A stretch of DNA of 64,000 nt from Streptomyces sp. NBC_00289 (GCF_041435115.1 NZ_CP108046.1:6200001-6264000); one strand, 5' to 3'; numbered from the stretch's first letter, positions 1-8,726 are shown. The notes: generated from the sequence alone by a model not told the origin. A program made the numbers and translations.

Positions 1-1
1 G

Positions 2-727
2 GGCGTCGAGGGACGCCGTGTCGCCGTACAGCTGCACGGCGAGCCGCTGCCCGGGTTCGTGGAGGCGCTGCGGGTCGGGGGAGCGGAGGTGCTCGGCGTG
101 CCCGTGTACCGGTGGATGCCGCCGGAGGACATCGGTCCCGTGGACCGGCTGCTGGACGCCGCCGTCTCCCGTGGCCTGGACGCGCTCACCTTCACCAGCG
201 CTCCCGCGGCCGCCTCCCTGCTGTCCCGGGCCGAGGTGCGCGGCCTGCAGCCCGAACTGCTCGCCGCCCTCAACCACGACGTGCTGCCGGCCTGCGTCGG
301 CCCGGTGACCGCGCTGCCGTTGCAGTCGCTGGGCGTCGACACGGTCTCGCCCGAGCGTTTCCGGCTCGGCCCCCTCGTACAGCTGCTGTGCCAGGAACTG
401 CCCGGACGGGCGCGGGCGTTGCCGATCGCCGGGCACCGGGTGGAGATCCGCGGACACGCGGTGCTGGTGGACGGCGCGCTGCGCCCCGTACCGCCGGCGG
501 GCATGTCGCTGCTGCGGGCGCTGTCGCGGCGGCCGGGCTGGGTCGTGGCGCGCGCCGAACTCCTGCGGGCGCTGCCCGGGACGGGACGGGACGAACACGC
601 CGTCGAGACGGCCATGGCCCGGCTGCGTACGGCTCTGGGGGCGCCGAAACTGATCCAGACGGTGGTCAAGCGGGGCTATCGGCTGGCGCTGGACCCGGCT
701 GCCGACGCGAAGTACGCCGACAGGTGA
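2..727 (+). CDS. Uroporphyrinogen-III synthase fused to a C-terminal winged-helix domain (5' end missing)
   Basis: The reading frame is open from the window edge, so the N-terminus lies outside; 241 residues are visible. The first ~130 residues resemble the second lobe of uroporphyrinogen-III synthase (HemD), the enzyme that cyclises hydroxymethylbilane in haem, sirohaem and B12 synthesis. Residues ~140-235 look like an OmpR/PhoB-type winged helix: a short beta strand (HRVEIRGHAVLVDG), a LLRAL helix, paired helices with AVETAMARLRTALG, and the wing ending VVKRGYRLAL. This fusion is common in actinobacteria and is usually annotated as bifunctional HemD/transcriptional regulator. Whether the enzyme domain is active or serves as a ligand sensor cannot be judged from the partial sequence. 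Confidence 0.85.
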   Translation, partial: GVEGRRVAVQLHGEPLPGFVEALRVGGAEVLGVPVYRWMPPEDIGPVDRLLDAAVSRGLDALTFTSAPAAASLLSRAEVRGLQPELLAALNHDVLPACVGPVTALPLQSLGVDTVSPERFRLGPLVQLLCQELPGRARALPIAGHRVEIRGHAVLVDGALRPVPPAGMSLLRALSRRPGWVVARAELLRALPGTGRDEHAVETAMARLRTALGAPKLIQTVVKRGYRLALDPAADAKYADR

Positions 728-768
728 GTCGGCACGCTGTCTCTTCCCTCCGGCCCTGAACGGGCCTT

Positions 769-875
769 GTCCTCAAACGCCGGACGGGCTGGATGGTGCC
801 GGACGGGCTGGAGGGTGAGGGTCCGCGTCGGGCGGGCTGGATGGTGTCCGTTCGCGTTGCGTTGGGACGGGCTGG
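769..875. repeat. Intergenic GCCGGACGGGCTGGA repeat cluster
   Basis: The unit GCCGGACGGGCTGGA occurs at 779-793 and again from about 798, followed by the diverged copies CGGGCGGGCTGGATGG and GGGACGGGCTGGT. The preceding CCTCAAAC plus the first unit matches a short interspersed motif that I recall as very common in Streptomyces intergenic regions. It lies between the convergent ends of the HemD fusion and the DUF1772 gene and has no coding sense. Confidence 0.55.
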
Positions 876-1385
876 TCAGCCGTGGGAGGCTCCGGTCGTT
901 CGGCCGTAGATCATCAGTCCTCTGGTCAGACAGCCCAGCGCCGCTGTCGACAGCACCGCCCGTACGACGTTCCACGTCAGCCACGTGTCCTCGAACTTCT
1001 CGCGTGCCGTGGCCGGGTCGGTCGCGTCGGCGAGGGCGTTGTTCAGGGGGATGTTGACGGCGACGGTGATCACGAAGGCCAGTGCGTAGGCGGCCAGCGC
1101 GGCCCAGATCCAGCCGCGCAGGCCGCGGGCGGCACGCAGTTGCCAGGCCGAGATCGCCGGCAGCAGCAGAGCGCCCAGGAAGCTCAGCAGGAACACCGGG
1201 TTCTGGATCACGTCGTTGATGTCGCGGACGACGTCGACGTAGACGGAGTCGTCGCTGCGGGCCACGGCCGGCATCACGGCGCAGGCGAAGACGTAGAAGA
1301 CCCCGGCGATCAGACCCGTGGCGACCGTGGCCGCGCCCAGTACTCCTCCGGCGGCCGTCCGCCGCCCGCTGCTGTCGTGTGTCAT
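876..1385 (-). CDS. DUF1772 (anthrone oxygenase-like) membrane protein
   Basis: A 169-residue protein with four predicted membrane helices, at about residues 12-38, 61-82, 91-113 and 140-163. The spacing and the NIPLNN and WNVVRA motifs between helices 3 and 4 match the DUF1772 family, whose fungal relatives include anthrone oxygenases. Bacterial members have no established role. I chose the ATG at 1385 because the upstream extension of the open frame is low-complexity Arg/Pro and lacks a hydrophobic or family match. It ends convergently with the HemD fusion and is divergent from the CGNR gene. Confidence 0.75.
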   Translation of the reverse strand: MTHDSSGRRTAAGGVLGAATVATGLIAGVFYVFACAVMPAVARSDDSVYVDVVRDINDVIQNPVFLLSFLGALLLPAISAWQLRAARGLRGWIWAALAAYALAFVITVAVNIPLNNALADATDPATAREKFEDTWLTWNVVRAVLSTAALGCLTRGLMIYGRTTGASHG

Positions 1386-1595
1386 GCGGATCAGCCAACC
1401 GGCGGGGAGCGGGGCGGGACATGGCTCAGGCGCGCGGTCGCATACGCCGTCGTCCACGCGCACCCGGTGCGGGGGGTTCCGGCGGCGCGGGCGGGCGGGC
1501 ACTGTGGAGAGGAACGGTTCCTCAGCCCCCTCTCCGGCACTTCACCAGCCCTCATGACACATGACCGGGGGCAACCCCTAGGCGGTGACAGGCAC

Positions 1596-2189
1596 ATGGC
1601 ACTGGGTACGGCCACGGTCTTCTGCGAGCTGCGGTTCGACGCCGGGCGGATCTGTCTCGATCTTCTCGCGACCACCCATCCCGAGGAACGGCTCGACTCC
1701 GTCGAGGTCCTGCGCGCCTGGATCACGGCCTCCGGACTCGTCCCGGCCGGCACCGCGCTGGCGCACACGGACGCCTCCTGGCTGGTCGGCTTCCGCGAAC
1801 TGCGCGGTCGTGTCGCCCAGTTGGTGCCCGGTGGGCTGCCGCCCGAGAGTCATCCGTACGACCTCGCGCTCGCCCGCGTCAACCAGCTCGCCCGCGCCGC
1901 GCCGCCGGCCCCGTGTGCGGTGCGCGGCGAGGACGGCACCCTCGTACGAGGGTTGGCCGGACCCCCCGACTGCGGGGCGCTGCTCGGCGCGATCGCCCGG
2001 GACGCCGTCGAGCTGCTCACCGACCCGGTCGCCCGGGCGGGGCTGCGCCAGTGCGCGGGCGACAACTGCCCGATCGTCTACCTGGACTCGTCGCGGGGCC
2101 GCAGGAGGCGCTGGTGTTCCAGTGAGGTCTGCGGGAACCGGGAAAGGGTGGCCCGGCACCGCCGTCGAGCGGCGCTCGCGCGCGCCTGA
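1596..2189 (+). CDS. CGNR zinc-finger / ABATE-domain regulator
   Basis: A 197-residue protein. The N-terminal ~130 residues form the ABATE (stress-induced) domain and include the FDAGRICLDLLAT opening typical of the family. The C-terminus carries the CGNR zinc finger: a Cys pair around GDNCPIVYLD, then RRRRWCSSEVCGNRERVARHRRR, which supplies the remaining cysteines and the CGNR signature. Such proteins are presumed DNA-binding regulators. An in-frame ATG at 1554 is an alternative start; 1596 gives the usual family length. It lies directly upstream of sigU on the same strand, separated by 286 bp. Confidence 0.8.
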   Translation: MALGTATVFCELRFDAGRICLDLLATTHPEERLDSVEVLRAWITASGLVPAGTALAHTDASWLVGFRELRGRVAQLVPGGLPPESHPYDLALARVNQLARAAPPAPCAVRGEDGTLVRGLAGPPDCGALLGAIARDAVELLTDPVARAGLRQCAGDNCPIVYLDSSRGRRRRWCSSEVCGNRERVARHRRRAALARA

Positions 2190-2475
2190 GTGACCTGCGA
2201 GCCCACCTGGGTGCCCTATATGCGGCTTCTGTGAAACCATTGTCGAAGTGATTTCGATTACACCTCGTTTACCTTCGGCGCGGGCCGGGCAGCCGCCGCG
2301 ATCTTTCCAGTGTGGTGGAAATGTAAAGATCGCGCGGTGGGAATGTGCGCTCATGTCCGGCCTCGTCACGTCACCCCGCAGAAAACTGTCGTGTCACGTT
2401 GAACACACCAGCACCCCCCGCCGTACCTGTGGACGAGCGACCGACTGGGGGAACCCCCGGACATCGGAGGTGGGC
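2190..2475 (+). promoter_or_regulatory. sigU upstream region with inverted repeat
   Basis: A 286-bp gene-free stretch. It contains a perfect 10-bp inverted repeat, CGCGATCTTT (2297-2306) and AAAGATCGCG (2325-2334), with TTTCCA/TGGAAA nested inside. The arms could form an operator or a hairpin about 140 bp before the sigU start. The composition is more AT-rich than the flanks, as expected for a promoter region, but I cannot assign -35/-10 elements with confidence. Confidence 0.45.
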
Positions 2476-3051
2476 GTGCGCAAGGATTCTGTCGTGGCCA
2501 ATGAACGTGGATCGAGGGCCCGACATCGCATGTCCCAGCCCTCGGAACCTGATGAGGAGCTGATGCGTGCCCTGTACCGGGAGCACGCCGGACCCCTCCT
2601 TGCGTATGTACTCCGGCTGGTCGCGGGAGACCGGCAGCGGGCCGAGGACGTGGTCCAGGAAACGCTCATCCGTGCCTGGAAGAACGCCGGCCAGCTCAAT
2701 CGAGCGACCGGATCGGTACGCCCCTGGCTGGTGACGGTCGCCCGGCGCATCGTCATCGACGGCCACCGCAGCCGGCAGGCCCGGCCGCAGGAGGTTGATC
2801 CGTCGCCGCTGGAGGTCATCCCCGCGGAGGACGAGATCGACAAGGCGCTGTGGCTGATGACGTTGTCCGACGCGCTCGACGACCTGACCCCGGCCCACCG
2901 GGAGGTACTCGTCGAGACGTACTTCAAGGGGCGTACCGTCAACGAGGCGGCGGAGACGCTGGGCATCCCCAGTGGCACCGTGCGCTCAAGGGTTTTCTAC
3001 GCCCTTCGGTCGATGAAACTGGCACTGGAGGAGCGGGGGGTGACGGCGTGA
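2476..3051 (+). CDS. sigU: ECF sigma factor SigU
   Basis: A 191-residue ECF (sigma-70 group IV) factor. Region 2 is visible as LYREHAGPLLAYVLRL ... RAEDVVQETLIRAWK and region 4 as LTPAHREVLVETYFKG with the helix-turn-helix NEAAETLGIPSGTVRSR. The GTG at 2476 is favoured because GGAGG lies 5 nt upstream; GTG 2494 and ATG 2530 are in-frame alternatives. The stop overlaps the ATG of the next gene (ATGA), which encodes a zinc-binding anti-sigma factor, so the pair is co-translated. Gene order with the HelD, malic enzyme and hup genes identifies it with S. coelicolor SigU, whose unrestrained activity is known to disturb differentiation and protein secretion. Confidence 0.85.
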   Translation: MRKDSVVANERGSRARHRMSQPSEPDEELMRALYREHAGPLLAYVLRLVAGDRQRAEDVVQETLIRAWKNAGQLNRATGSVRPWLVTVARRIVIDGHRSRQARPQEVDPSPLEVIPAEDEIDKALWLMTLSDALDDLTPAHREVLVETYFKGRTVNEAAETLGIPSGTVRSRVFYALRSMKLALEERGVTA

Positions 3052-3863
3052 TGAGTGTTTACGGGGGATTCGGAACGGGTGGTTCGGGTATGTCTGGCCC
3101 CATGATGGGATCTCCGGGTCCGAACGAGCATGAAACCGTCGGCGCCTACGCCCTCGGCATTCTCGACGACGGCGAAGCAACCGCTTTCGAGGCCCATCTC
3201 GCCACCTGTGAGTGGTGCGCCCAGCAGCTCGACGAGCTCGCCGGCATGGAACCGATGCTGGCCGCGCTCGCCGACCTGCCGGGCTCCGGGACACCCGCCA
3301 TCGGGGAGTCGCTGTCCGCCAGGCCCAGCCCACGGCTGGCGGAGAAGCTGGTCGACGAGGTCTCCGAGCGCCGCGCCCACAAGCGCAGGCGTGGCTTCTA
3401 CCTGGTGGCGGCCGCGGCCGCGCTGATCATCGGCGGTCCGCTGACCGTCATGGCGGCGAGCGGCGGCGACTCGGACAGCGGCACCAACGAGGCGGCCCCG
3501 CCCGCCGCGCAGCAGCTCTTCAACAGCCTGCCCGACAAGGCCACGGCGACGGACTCGTCGACCAAGGTCACCGGCACGGTCGCGATGGCGGAGAAGGACT
3601 GGGGCACCCAGGCGGTCCTCCAGCTCAAGAACGTCAAGGGCCCGCTGAAGTGCTCCCTGATCGCCGTCGGCAAGAACGGCGAGCGAGAGACGGTGTCGTC
3701 CTGGTCCGTCCCGAACTGGGGCTACGGCCTGCCGGACGCCACGAAGGAAGAGGCCAAGAACCCGCTGTACATCGGCGGCGGAGCGGCCTTCAAGCCCGGC
3801 GAGATCGACCACTTCGAGGTCATGACCTTCCCGGGCAAACAACTGGTCGAAATCAACGTGTAA
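3051..3863 (+). CDS. rsuA: Zinc-binding anti-sigma factor RsuA
   Basis: A 270-residue membrane-anchored anti-sigma factor. Near residues 25-55 it carries the ZAS-type signature H-x3-C-x2-C (EAHLATCEWCAQQL) that binds zinc and sequesters the sigma factor. One membrane helix (GFYLVAAAAALIIGGPLTV) lies near residue 110, followed by a ~130-residue extracytoplasmic RskA-like C-terminal domain. The ATG overlaps the sigU stop. The Gly/Met-rich N-terminal 20 residues look disordered. Loss of the membrane domain or regulated proteolysis would release SigU; no protease gene is adjacent. Confidence 0.85.
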   Translation: MSVYGGFGTGGSGMSGPMMGSPGPNEHETVGAYALGILDDGEATAFEAHLATCEWCAQQLDELAGMEPMLAALADLPGSGTPAIGESLSARPSPRLAEKLVDEVSERRAHKRRRGFYLVAAAAALIIGGPLTVMAASGGDSDSGTNEAAPPAAQQLFNSLPDKATATDSSTKVTGTVAMAEKDWGTQAVLQLKNVKGPLKCSLIAVGKNGERETVSSWSVPNWGYGLPDATKEEAKNPLYIGGGAAFKPGEIDHFEVMTFPGKQLVEINV

Positions 3864-3935
3864 GCACACACGTAGCTTCCGAGGGCCCCCTTCGCGTACG
3901 GTTGACGGCTGCCCAGCACGTCAGAAGGGGGCCCG

Positions 3936-6293
3936 GTGGCCGCTCAGGCTCAGCAGGAAACCGCGGTCGGCTCGGATCAGGACAAGGCCGCACTGGATTC
4001 GGTGCGGGACCGAGAGATCAGCGTCGAACAGGAACACCTCAACCGGGTGTACCGCCGGCTCGAGGAGAAGATCCACGAAGCCGAGTTCCTCATGAACGAC
4101 GCCGCCAAGCGCGGTCAGGTCGGCACGCCCGGCGCACTGGCCGAGCGTGACGCGCAGGTCTTCAGGGCGGGAGTTCACCTCAACCGCCTGAACAACGAGT
4201 TCGAGGACTTCCTCTTCGGCCGTATCGACCTGCTGCCCGGCAGGGACGGCAGGAAGGGGCCCGACGGCGCCTACACGGCCGTAGAGCCCGCCGAGGGTGC
4301 CGTACGGGACGACAGCACCGCCGACATCGCCGAGACCCTGCACATCGGCCGCATCGGAGTACTGGACTCCGACTACGCGCCGCTGGTCATCGACTGGCGG
4401 GCACCGGCCGCCGCCCCGTTCTACCGCTCCACCCCGGTCGATCCGGGCCGGGTCGTGCGCCGCCGCGTCATCCGCTCCAAGGGCCGGCGCGTCCTCGGAG
4501 TCGAGGACGACCTCATGCGACCGGAGCTGACGGCGTTCCTCGACGGCGACCGGCTGCCCGTCATCGGCGACGGCGCCCTGATGGCCGCTCTCGGCCAGGC
4601 CCGCAGCCACACCATGCGGGACATCGTCGCCTCCATCCAGGCCGAGCAGGACATGGTGATCCGCGCCCCCGCCGCCTCCGTGACGTACGTCGAGGGCGGC
4701 CCGGGAACGGGGAAGACGGCGGTCGCCCTGCACCGGGCGGCCTACCTGCTCTACCAGGACCGGCGCCGGTACGCGGGCGGCATCCTGATCGTCTCGCCGA
4801 CCCCGCTGCTCGTGGCGTACACCGAAGGCGTGCTGCCCTCCCTCGGCGAGGAGGGCCAGGTCGCCATCCGCGCCATCGGCTCCCTCGTCGACGGCGCCGA
4901 GGCCACGCTCTACGACGCCCCGGCGGTGGCCCGCGCCAAGGGCTCGTACCGCATGCTCAAGGTGCTGCGGAAGGCCGCGCGCGGAGCCCTCGAACCGCAC
5001 GGTTCGCCGACCCTGCTGCGGGTCGTCGCCTTCGGCCGCCGCCTCGAGCTGGAGGCCGCGGAGCTCGATCGCGTCCGCGAGAGCGCCCTCAGCGGCACCG
5101 CGCCCGTCAACCTGCTCCGCCCCCGCGCCCGCAAGCTGCTCCTGGACGCCCTGTGGGCGCGGTCGGGCTCGGCCGGCCGGCACACGGACCCCGAACTGGC
5201 CGCCGAACTGCGCTCCTCCTTCGACGAGGACGTCAGCTCCGAGGACAGCTTCATCCAGTTCCTGGACGCCTGGTGGCCGGAGCTGACCCCGGCCGCCGTC
5301 CTGGCGGCGATGGCCGACGAGCGGCGCCTCGGGCGCTGGGCCCGGCGCATCCTCAACCCCGGCGAGATCCGCCGAACGGCCCGCTCGCTCAAGCGGGACG
5401 GGCACTCCGTGCACGACATCGCGATGCTCGACGAGCTCCAGGCGATCCTCGGCATGCCCGCCCGTCCGCGCAAGCGGCGCGAGCTGGACCCGCTCGACCA
5501 GCTCACCGGCCTGGACGAGCTGATGCCCGTGCGCGAGGAGACCCAGCGCGAGCGGGCCGAGCGGCTGGCGCTGGAGCGCGTCGAGTACGCCCACGTCATC
5601 GTCGACGAGGCGCAGGACCTGACGCCGATGCAGTGGCGCATGGTCGGCCGGCGCGGCCGGCACGCCACCTGGACGATCGTCGGGGACCCGGCGCAGTCCT
5701 CGTGGTCCGACCCCGACGAGGCGGCCCAGGCCCGTGACGAGGCCCTGGGCAGCCGTCCGCGCCGCCGCTTCGAGCTGACGGTGAACTACCGCAACCCCTC
5801 CGAGATCGCCGAGCTGGCGGCGAAGGTCCTGGCGCTCGCCATGCCGGGCTCCCGCTCCCCGTCGGCCGTCCGCTCCACGGGGGTGCGGCCCCGTTTCGTG
5901 GCGACCACGAAGGGACACGGGTCCGCCGTACGGGAACCCGCCGTACGGGAGTCGCCGGACCTGGCGCGGACCGTTCGGGCCGAGGCAGCCCGGCTCCTCG
6001 ACCTCGTCGACGGCACCGTCGGCGTCGTCGTCGCCATGAACCGCCGTGAGGAGGCCGGACGCTGGCTCACCGGACTCGGCGACCGGGTGGTGGCCCTGGG
6101 CAGCCTGGAGGCGAAGGGCCTGGAGTACGACGCGACGGTCGTCGTCTCCCCGGCCGAGATCGCGGACGAGTCCCCGGCGGGGCTGCGCGTGTTGTACGTG
6201 GCGCTCACCCGGGCGACCCAGCAGCTCACGGTGGTGTCCGCCGAGCGGGACCAGCCCGACGCGGACGGGATTCCGGATCTCCTCAGGGACTGA
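3936..6293 (+). CDS. HelD-like superfamily 1 ATPase (RNA polymerase-associated)
   Basis: A 785-residue protein from a GTG preceded by AAGGGGG. The N-terminal ~100 residues are charged and helical (REISVEQEHLNRVYRRLEEKI ...), matching the anti-parallel coiled-coil arm of HelD that inserts into RNA polymerase. Walker A is GGPGTGKTAVALHRAA (near residue 253), and Walker B is HVIVDEAQDLTPMQW. The C-terminal motifs GSLEAKGLEYDATVVV and LYVALTRATQQL are UvrD/Rep-type motifs V and VI. HelD proteins recycle stalled RNA polymerase, and some Streptomyces members protect it from rifamycins. I see no rifamycin-associated element upstream. It is probably a single-gene unit downstream of rsuA. Confidence 0.85.
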   Translation: MAAQAQQETAVGSDQDKAALDSVRDREISVEQEHLNRVYRRLEEKIHEAEFLMNDAAKRGQVGTPGALAERDAQVFRAGVHLNRLNNEFEDFLFGRIDLLPGRDGRKGPDGAYTAVEPAEGAVRDDSTADIAETLHIGRIGVLDSDYAPLVIDWRAPAAAPFYRSTPVDPGRVVRRRVIRSKGRRVLGVEDDLMRPELTAFLDGDRLPVIGDGALMAALGQARSHTMRDIVASIQAEQDMVIRAPAASVTYVEGGPGTGKTAVALHRAAYLLYQDRRRYAGGILIVSPTPLLVAYTEGVLPSLGEEGQVAIRAIGSLVDGAEATLYDAPAVARAKGSYRMLKVLRKAARGALEPHGSPTLLRVVAFGRRLELEAAELDRVRESALSGTAPVNLLRPRARKLLLDALWARSGSAGRHTDPELAAELRSSFDEDVSSEDSFIQFLDAWWPELTPAAVLAAMADERRLGRWARRILNPGEIRRTARSLKRDGHSVHDIAMLDELQAILGMPARPRKRRELDPLDQLTGLDELMPVREETQRERAERLALERVEYAHVIVDEAQDLTPMQWRMVGRRGRHATWTIVGDPAQSSWSDPDEAAQARDEALGSRPRRRFELTVNYRNPSEIAELAAKVLALAMPGSRSPSAVRSTGVRPRFVATTKGHGSAVREPAVRESPDLARTVRAEAARLLDLVDGTVGVVVAMNRREEAGRWLTGLGDRVVALGSLEAKGLEYDATVVVSPAEIADESPAGLRVLYVALTRATQQLTVVSAERDQPDADGIPDLLRD

Positions 6294-6363
6294 TCGCCGG
6301 CGTCCGTCCGGGCCGATCCGGATGAACTCCCGGGATGGGAATGGCCTTCCGGGATCTGTTTGT

Positions 6364-6510
6364 TAGCCTGGGTGTGACACCGGCCCGATCCAAGCCCCCG
6401 GGCCCAACCTTCGTCGCTACGAGCGACCACTTGCCGCGAGGCGAGCATGGCGGGTCGGTGTCACTGAGCAAGCGGAGGCCCACGTCACGATGTGACGTGG
6501 GCCTCCTTTG
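6364..6510 (+). ncRNA. Putative structured RNA (sRNA or cis-regulatory leader) ending in a terminator
   Basis: The 351-bp gap between helD and the malic enzyme gene contains a strong secondary-structure signal. A -10-like TAGCCT sits at 6364-6369. The arms GTGACACCGGCCC (6374-6386) and GGGTCGGTGTCAC (6452-6464) pair over 13 bp with one G-U. They enclose an inner GTCGCT/AGCGAC hairpin (6413-6427) and a C-rich segment. A perfect 15-bp stem with a 3-nt loop follows (GGAGGCCCACGTCAC, 6474-6488; mate 6492-6506) and then CTTTG, which looks like an intrinsic terminator. Since the terminator lies 138 bp before the malic enzyme start, this may be an independent sRNA or a transcription-attenuating leader. 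I do not recognise a known Rfam family. Confidence 0.5.
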
Positions 6511-6644
6511 CTGAGAACACAACGATCGCAATTCGGGGCGGCTACCGCGTACTCGGCGGTAGGTGCGACGATCGGACCGCGAACCCGCGACCCAGCAGTA
6601 CGTGCAGCACGCGCAAGTACACGGTGAAAGCAGAGGAAGTCGGC

Positions 6645-8060
6645 ATGGCAACGGCGCCCAGCGTCTCCTACTCGATGACGGTCCGGCTGGAGGTGCCCGC
6701 GAGCGGAACCGCCGTCTCGCAGCTCACCACCGCCGTGGAGTCCTCCGGAGGCTCGGTCACCGGCCTCGACGTCACCGCCTCCGGCCACGAGAAGCTCCGG
6801 ATCGACGTCACCATCGCGGCCAGCTCCACCGGGCACGCCGACGAGATCGTCGAGGAGCTCCGCGGGATCGAGGGCGTCACCCTCGGCAAGGTCTCGGACC
6901 GTACGTTCCTCATGCACCTCGGCGGCAAGATCGAGATGCAGTCCAAGCACCCCATCCGCAACCGTGACGACCTCTCCATGATCTACACGCCGGGCGTGGC
7001 CCGGGTGTGCATGGCGATCGCCGAGAACCCCGAGGACGCCCGCCGCCTCACCATCAAGCGCAACTCCGTTGCGGTCGTGACGGACGGCTCGGCCGTGCTG
7101 GGTCTCGGCAACATCGGCCCCATGGCCGCCCTGCCGGTCATGGAGGGCAAGGCGGCCCTCTTCAAGCGCTTCGCCGGCATCGACGCCTGGCCGCTGTGCC
7201 TGGACACCCAGGACACCGACGCGATCGTCGAGATCGTGAAGGCGATCGCCCCCGGTTTCGCGGGCATCAACCTGGAGGACATCTCCGCGCCCCGCTGCTT
7301 CGAGATCGAGGCGCGGCTGCGCGAGGCCCTCGACATCCCCGTCTTCCACGACGACCAGCACGGCACGGCGATCGTCGTCCTCGCCTCCCTGATGAACGCC
7401 CTGCGTGTGACCGGGAAGGCGATCGAGAACATCCGGGTCGTCATGTCCGGCGCGGGCGCGGCCGGTACGGCCATCCTCAAGCTGCTGATCGCCGCGGGCG
7501 TCAAGAACGCCGTCGTCGCCGACATCCACGGCGTCGTGCACGCCGGCCGGGAGGACCTGGTCGAGGCCGCCGCGGACTCGCCGCTGCGCTGGATCGCCGA
7601 CAACACCAACCCCGAGGGTCTGACCGGCACCCTCAAGGAGGCCGTCCGCGGCGCGGACGTCTTCATCGGCGTCTCGGCCCCGAACGTCCTCGACGGCGAC
7701 GACGTGGCCGCCATGGCCGAAGGCGCCATCGTGTTCGCGCTCGCGAACCCCGACCCGGAGGTCGACCCGGCGATCGCCCGTCAGACGGCCGCGGTCGTCG
7801 CCACCGGCCGCTCCGACTTCCCGAACCAGATCAACAACGTGCTGGTCTTTCCGGGTGTCTTCCGCGGCCTGCTGGACGCGCAGTCCCGCACCGTCAACAC
7901 GGAGATGATGCTCGCCGCCGCGACCGCCCTCGCCGACGTGGTGACCGAGGACGAGCTGAACGCGAACTACATCATCCCCAGCGTGTTCAACGACAAGGTC
8001 GCGGGCGCCGTCGCGGGCGCGGTGCGCGAGGCCGCGAAGGCGGCGGGCGCCACCGCGTAG
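6645..8060 (+). CDS. NAD-dependent malic enzyme with N-terminal ACT domain
   Basis: A 471-residue enzyme converting malate to pyruvate, CO2 and NADH at the TCA/gluconeogenesis branch. Residues ~5-85 form an ACT-like regulatory domain (SYSMTVRLEVPASGTAVSQL). The malic domain follows with SMIYTPGVARVC, TDGSAVLGLGNIGP and the metal-binding FHDDQHGTAIV. The Rossmann motif is GAGAAGTAILKLL, and C-terminal motifs include VFALANPDPEV and NQINNVLVFPG. The ATG is preceded by GAGGAAG. The ACT-fused small form is generally NAD-linked, but cofactor choice is not provable here. A structured RNA with a terminator lies in its leader region. Confidence 0.9.
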   Translation: MATAPSVSYSMTVRLEVPASGTAVSQLTTAVESSGGSVTGLDVTASGHEKLRIDVTIAASSTGHADEIVEELRGIEGVTLGKVSDRTFLMHLGGKIEMQSKHPIRNRDDLSMIYTPGVARVCMAIAENPEDARRLTIKRNSVAVVTDGSAVLGLGNIGPMAALPVMEGKAALFKRFAGIDAWPLCLDTQDTDAIVEIVKAIAPGFAGINLEDISAPRCFEIEARLREALDIPVFHDDQHGTAIVVLASLMNALRVTGKAIENIRVVMSGAGAAGTAILKLLIAAGVKNAVVADIHGVVHAGREDLVEAAADSPLRWIADNTNPEGLTGTLKEAVRGADVFIGVSAPNVLDGDDVAAMAEGAIVFALANPDPEVDPAIARQTAAVVATGRSDFPNQINNVLVFPGVFRGLLDAQSRTVNTEMMLAAATALADVVTEDELNANYIIPSVFNDKVAGAVAGAVREAAKAAGATA

Positions 8061-8444
8061 GCTGCGGTGCCCGCGGGGCCCGGGGTGTGTGCCGGTTGTG
8101 AGGATCGCCACGACAGGCCTGACATCGGCGCGTCGTGGAACCCGGGCCCTCAGGAGGCCGTTTAAGGTGTCGGCCAGGCTGAAGCCCACCACGGAGCGTC
8201 ACCAGTCCGAGGCCGCGGCGCTCCCCGTGTGACTCCCAAGGGTGTTCTCACGACTCCTGGGGGTGCCGGATTGGCTTTCCCGCCGCAGGTAGGGGCAGGA
8301 TGCGTCTCTGGGCGCGAGGGTCTGACGACGGACCCGGGTCCGGGGGCTCACCGCAGACCCTGGCAGCATCGGCTTCGCTGTACCCAACATGCGGCTCCGC
8401 CGCGTGTCACGCCTCAACAGCAAGAAGAACACGGGAGTAACAAC
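8061..8444 (+). other. Gene-free region upstream of hupA
   Basis: This 384-bp stretch between the malic enzyme gene and hupA has no convincing open frame or homologous peptide. It must hold the hupA promoter, and GGGAGT sits just before the ATG. I found no strong hairpin or operator. Confidence 0.4.
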
Positions 8445-8726
8445 ATGAACCGCAGTGAGCTGGTGGCCGCGCTGGCCGACCGCGCCGAGGTGACCCGCAA
8501 GGACGCCGACGCCGTTCTGGCCGCGTTCGCCGAGACCGTCGGTGAGATCGTCGCCAAGGGTGACGAGAAGGTGACCATCCCCGGCTTCCTGACCTTCGAG
8601 CGCACCCACCGTGCCGCTCGTACCGCGCGCAACCCGCAGACCGGCGACCCGATCGACATCCCGGCCGGCTACAGCGTCAAGGTCTCCGCGGGCTCGAAGC
8701 TCAAGGAAGCCGCCAAGGGCAAGTGA
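8445..8726 (+). CDS. hupA: HU-family nucleoid protein HupA
   Basis: A 93-residue HU protein, the small form without a Lys/Ala-rich tail, matching the Streptomyces vegetative HU. It begins MNRSELVAALADRAEVTRKDA and carries the beta-arm core IPGFLTFERTHRAARTARNP with the conserved RNPQTGDP turn. It binds and bends DNA non-specifically as a dimer. GGGAGT provides the ribosome-binding site. A strong stem-loop 48 bp after the stop terminates it and is shared with the converging murA gene. Confidence 0.95.
   Translation: MNRSELVAALADRAEVTRKDADAVLAAFAETVGEIVAKGDEKVTIPGFLTFERTHRAARTARNPQTGDPIDIPAGYSVKVSAGSKLKEAAKGK

Noticed and set aside
3864..3935. Rifamycin-associated element upstream of the HelD-like gene
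   Set aside because: I saw no matching inverted repeat in the 72-bp gap, so a rifamycin-resistance role is not supported.
3921..5918. 665-codon open frame on the minus strand across the HelD gene
   Set aside because: GC-rich Streptomyces genes create long antisense frames. Its Gly/Ala/Arg/Val-rich product has no recognisable domain, and the plus-strand frame has clear Walker motifs.
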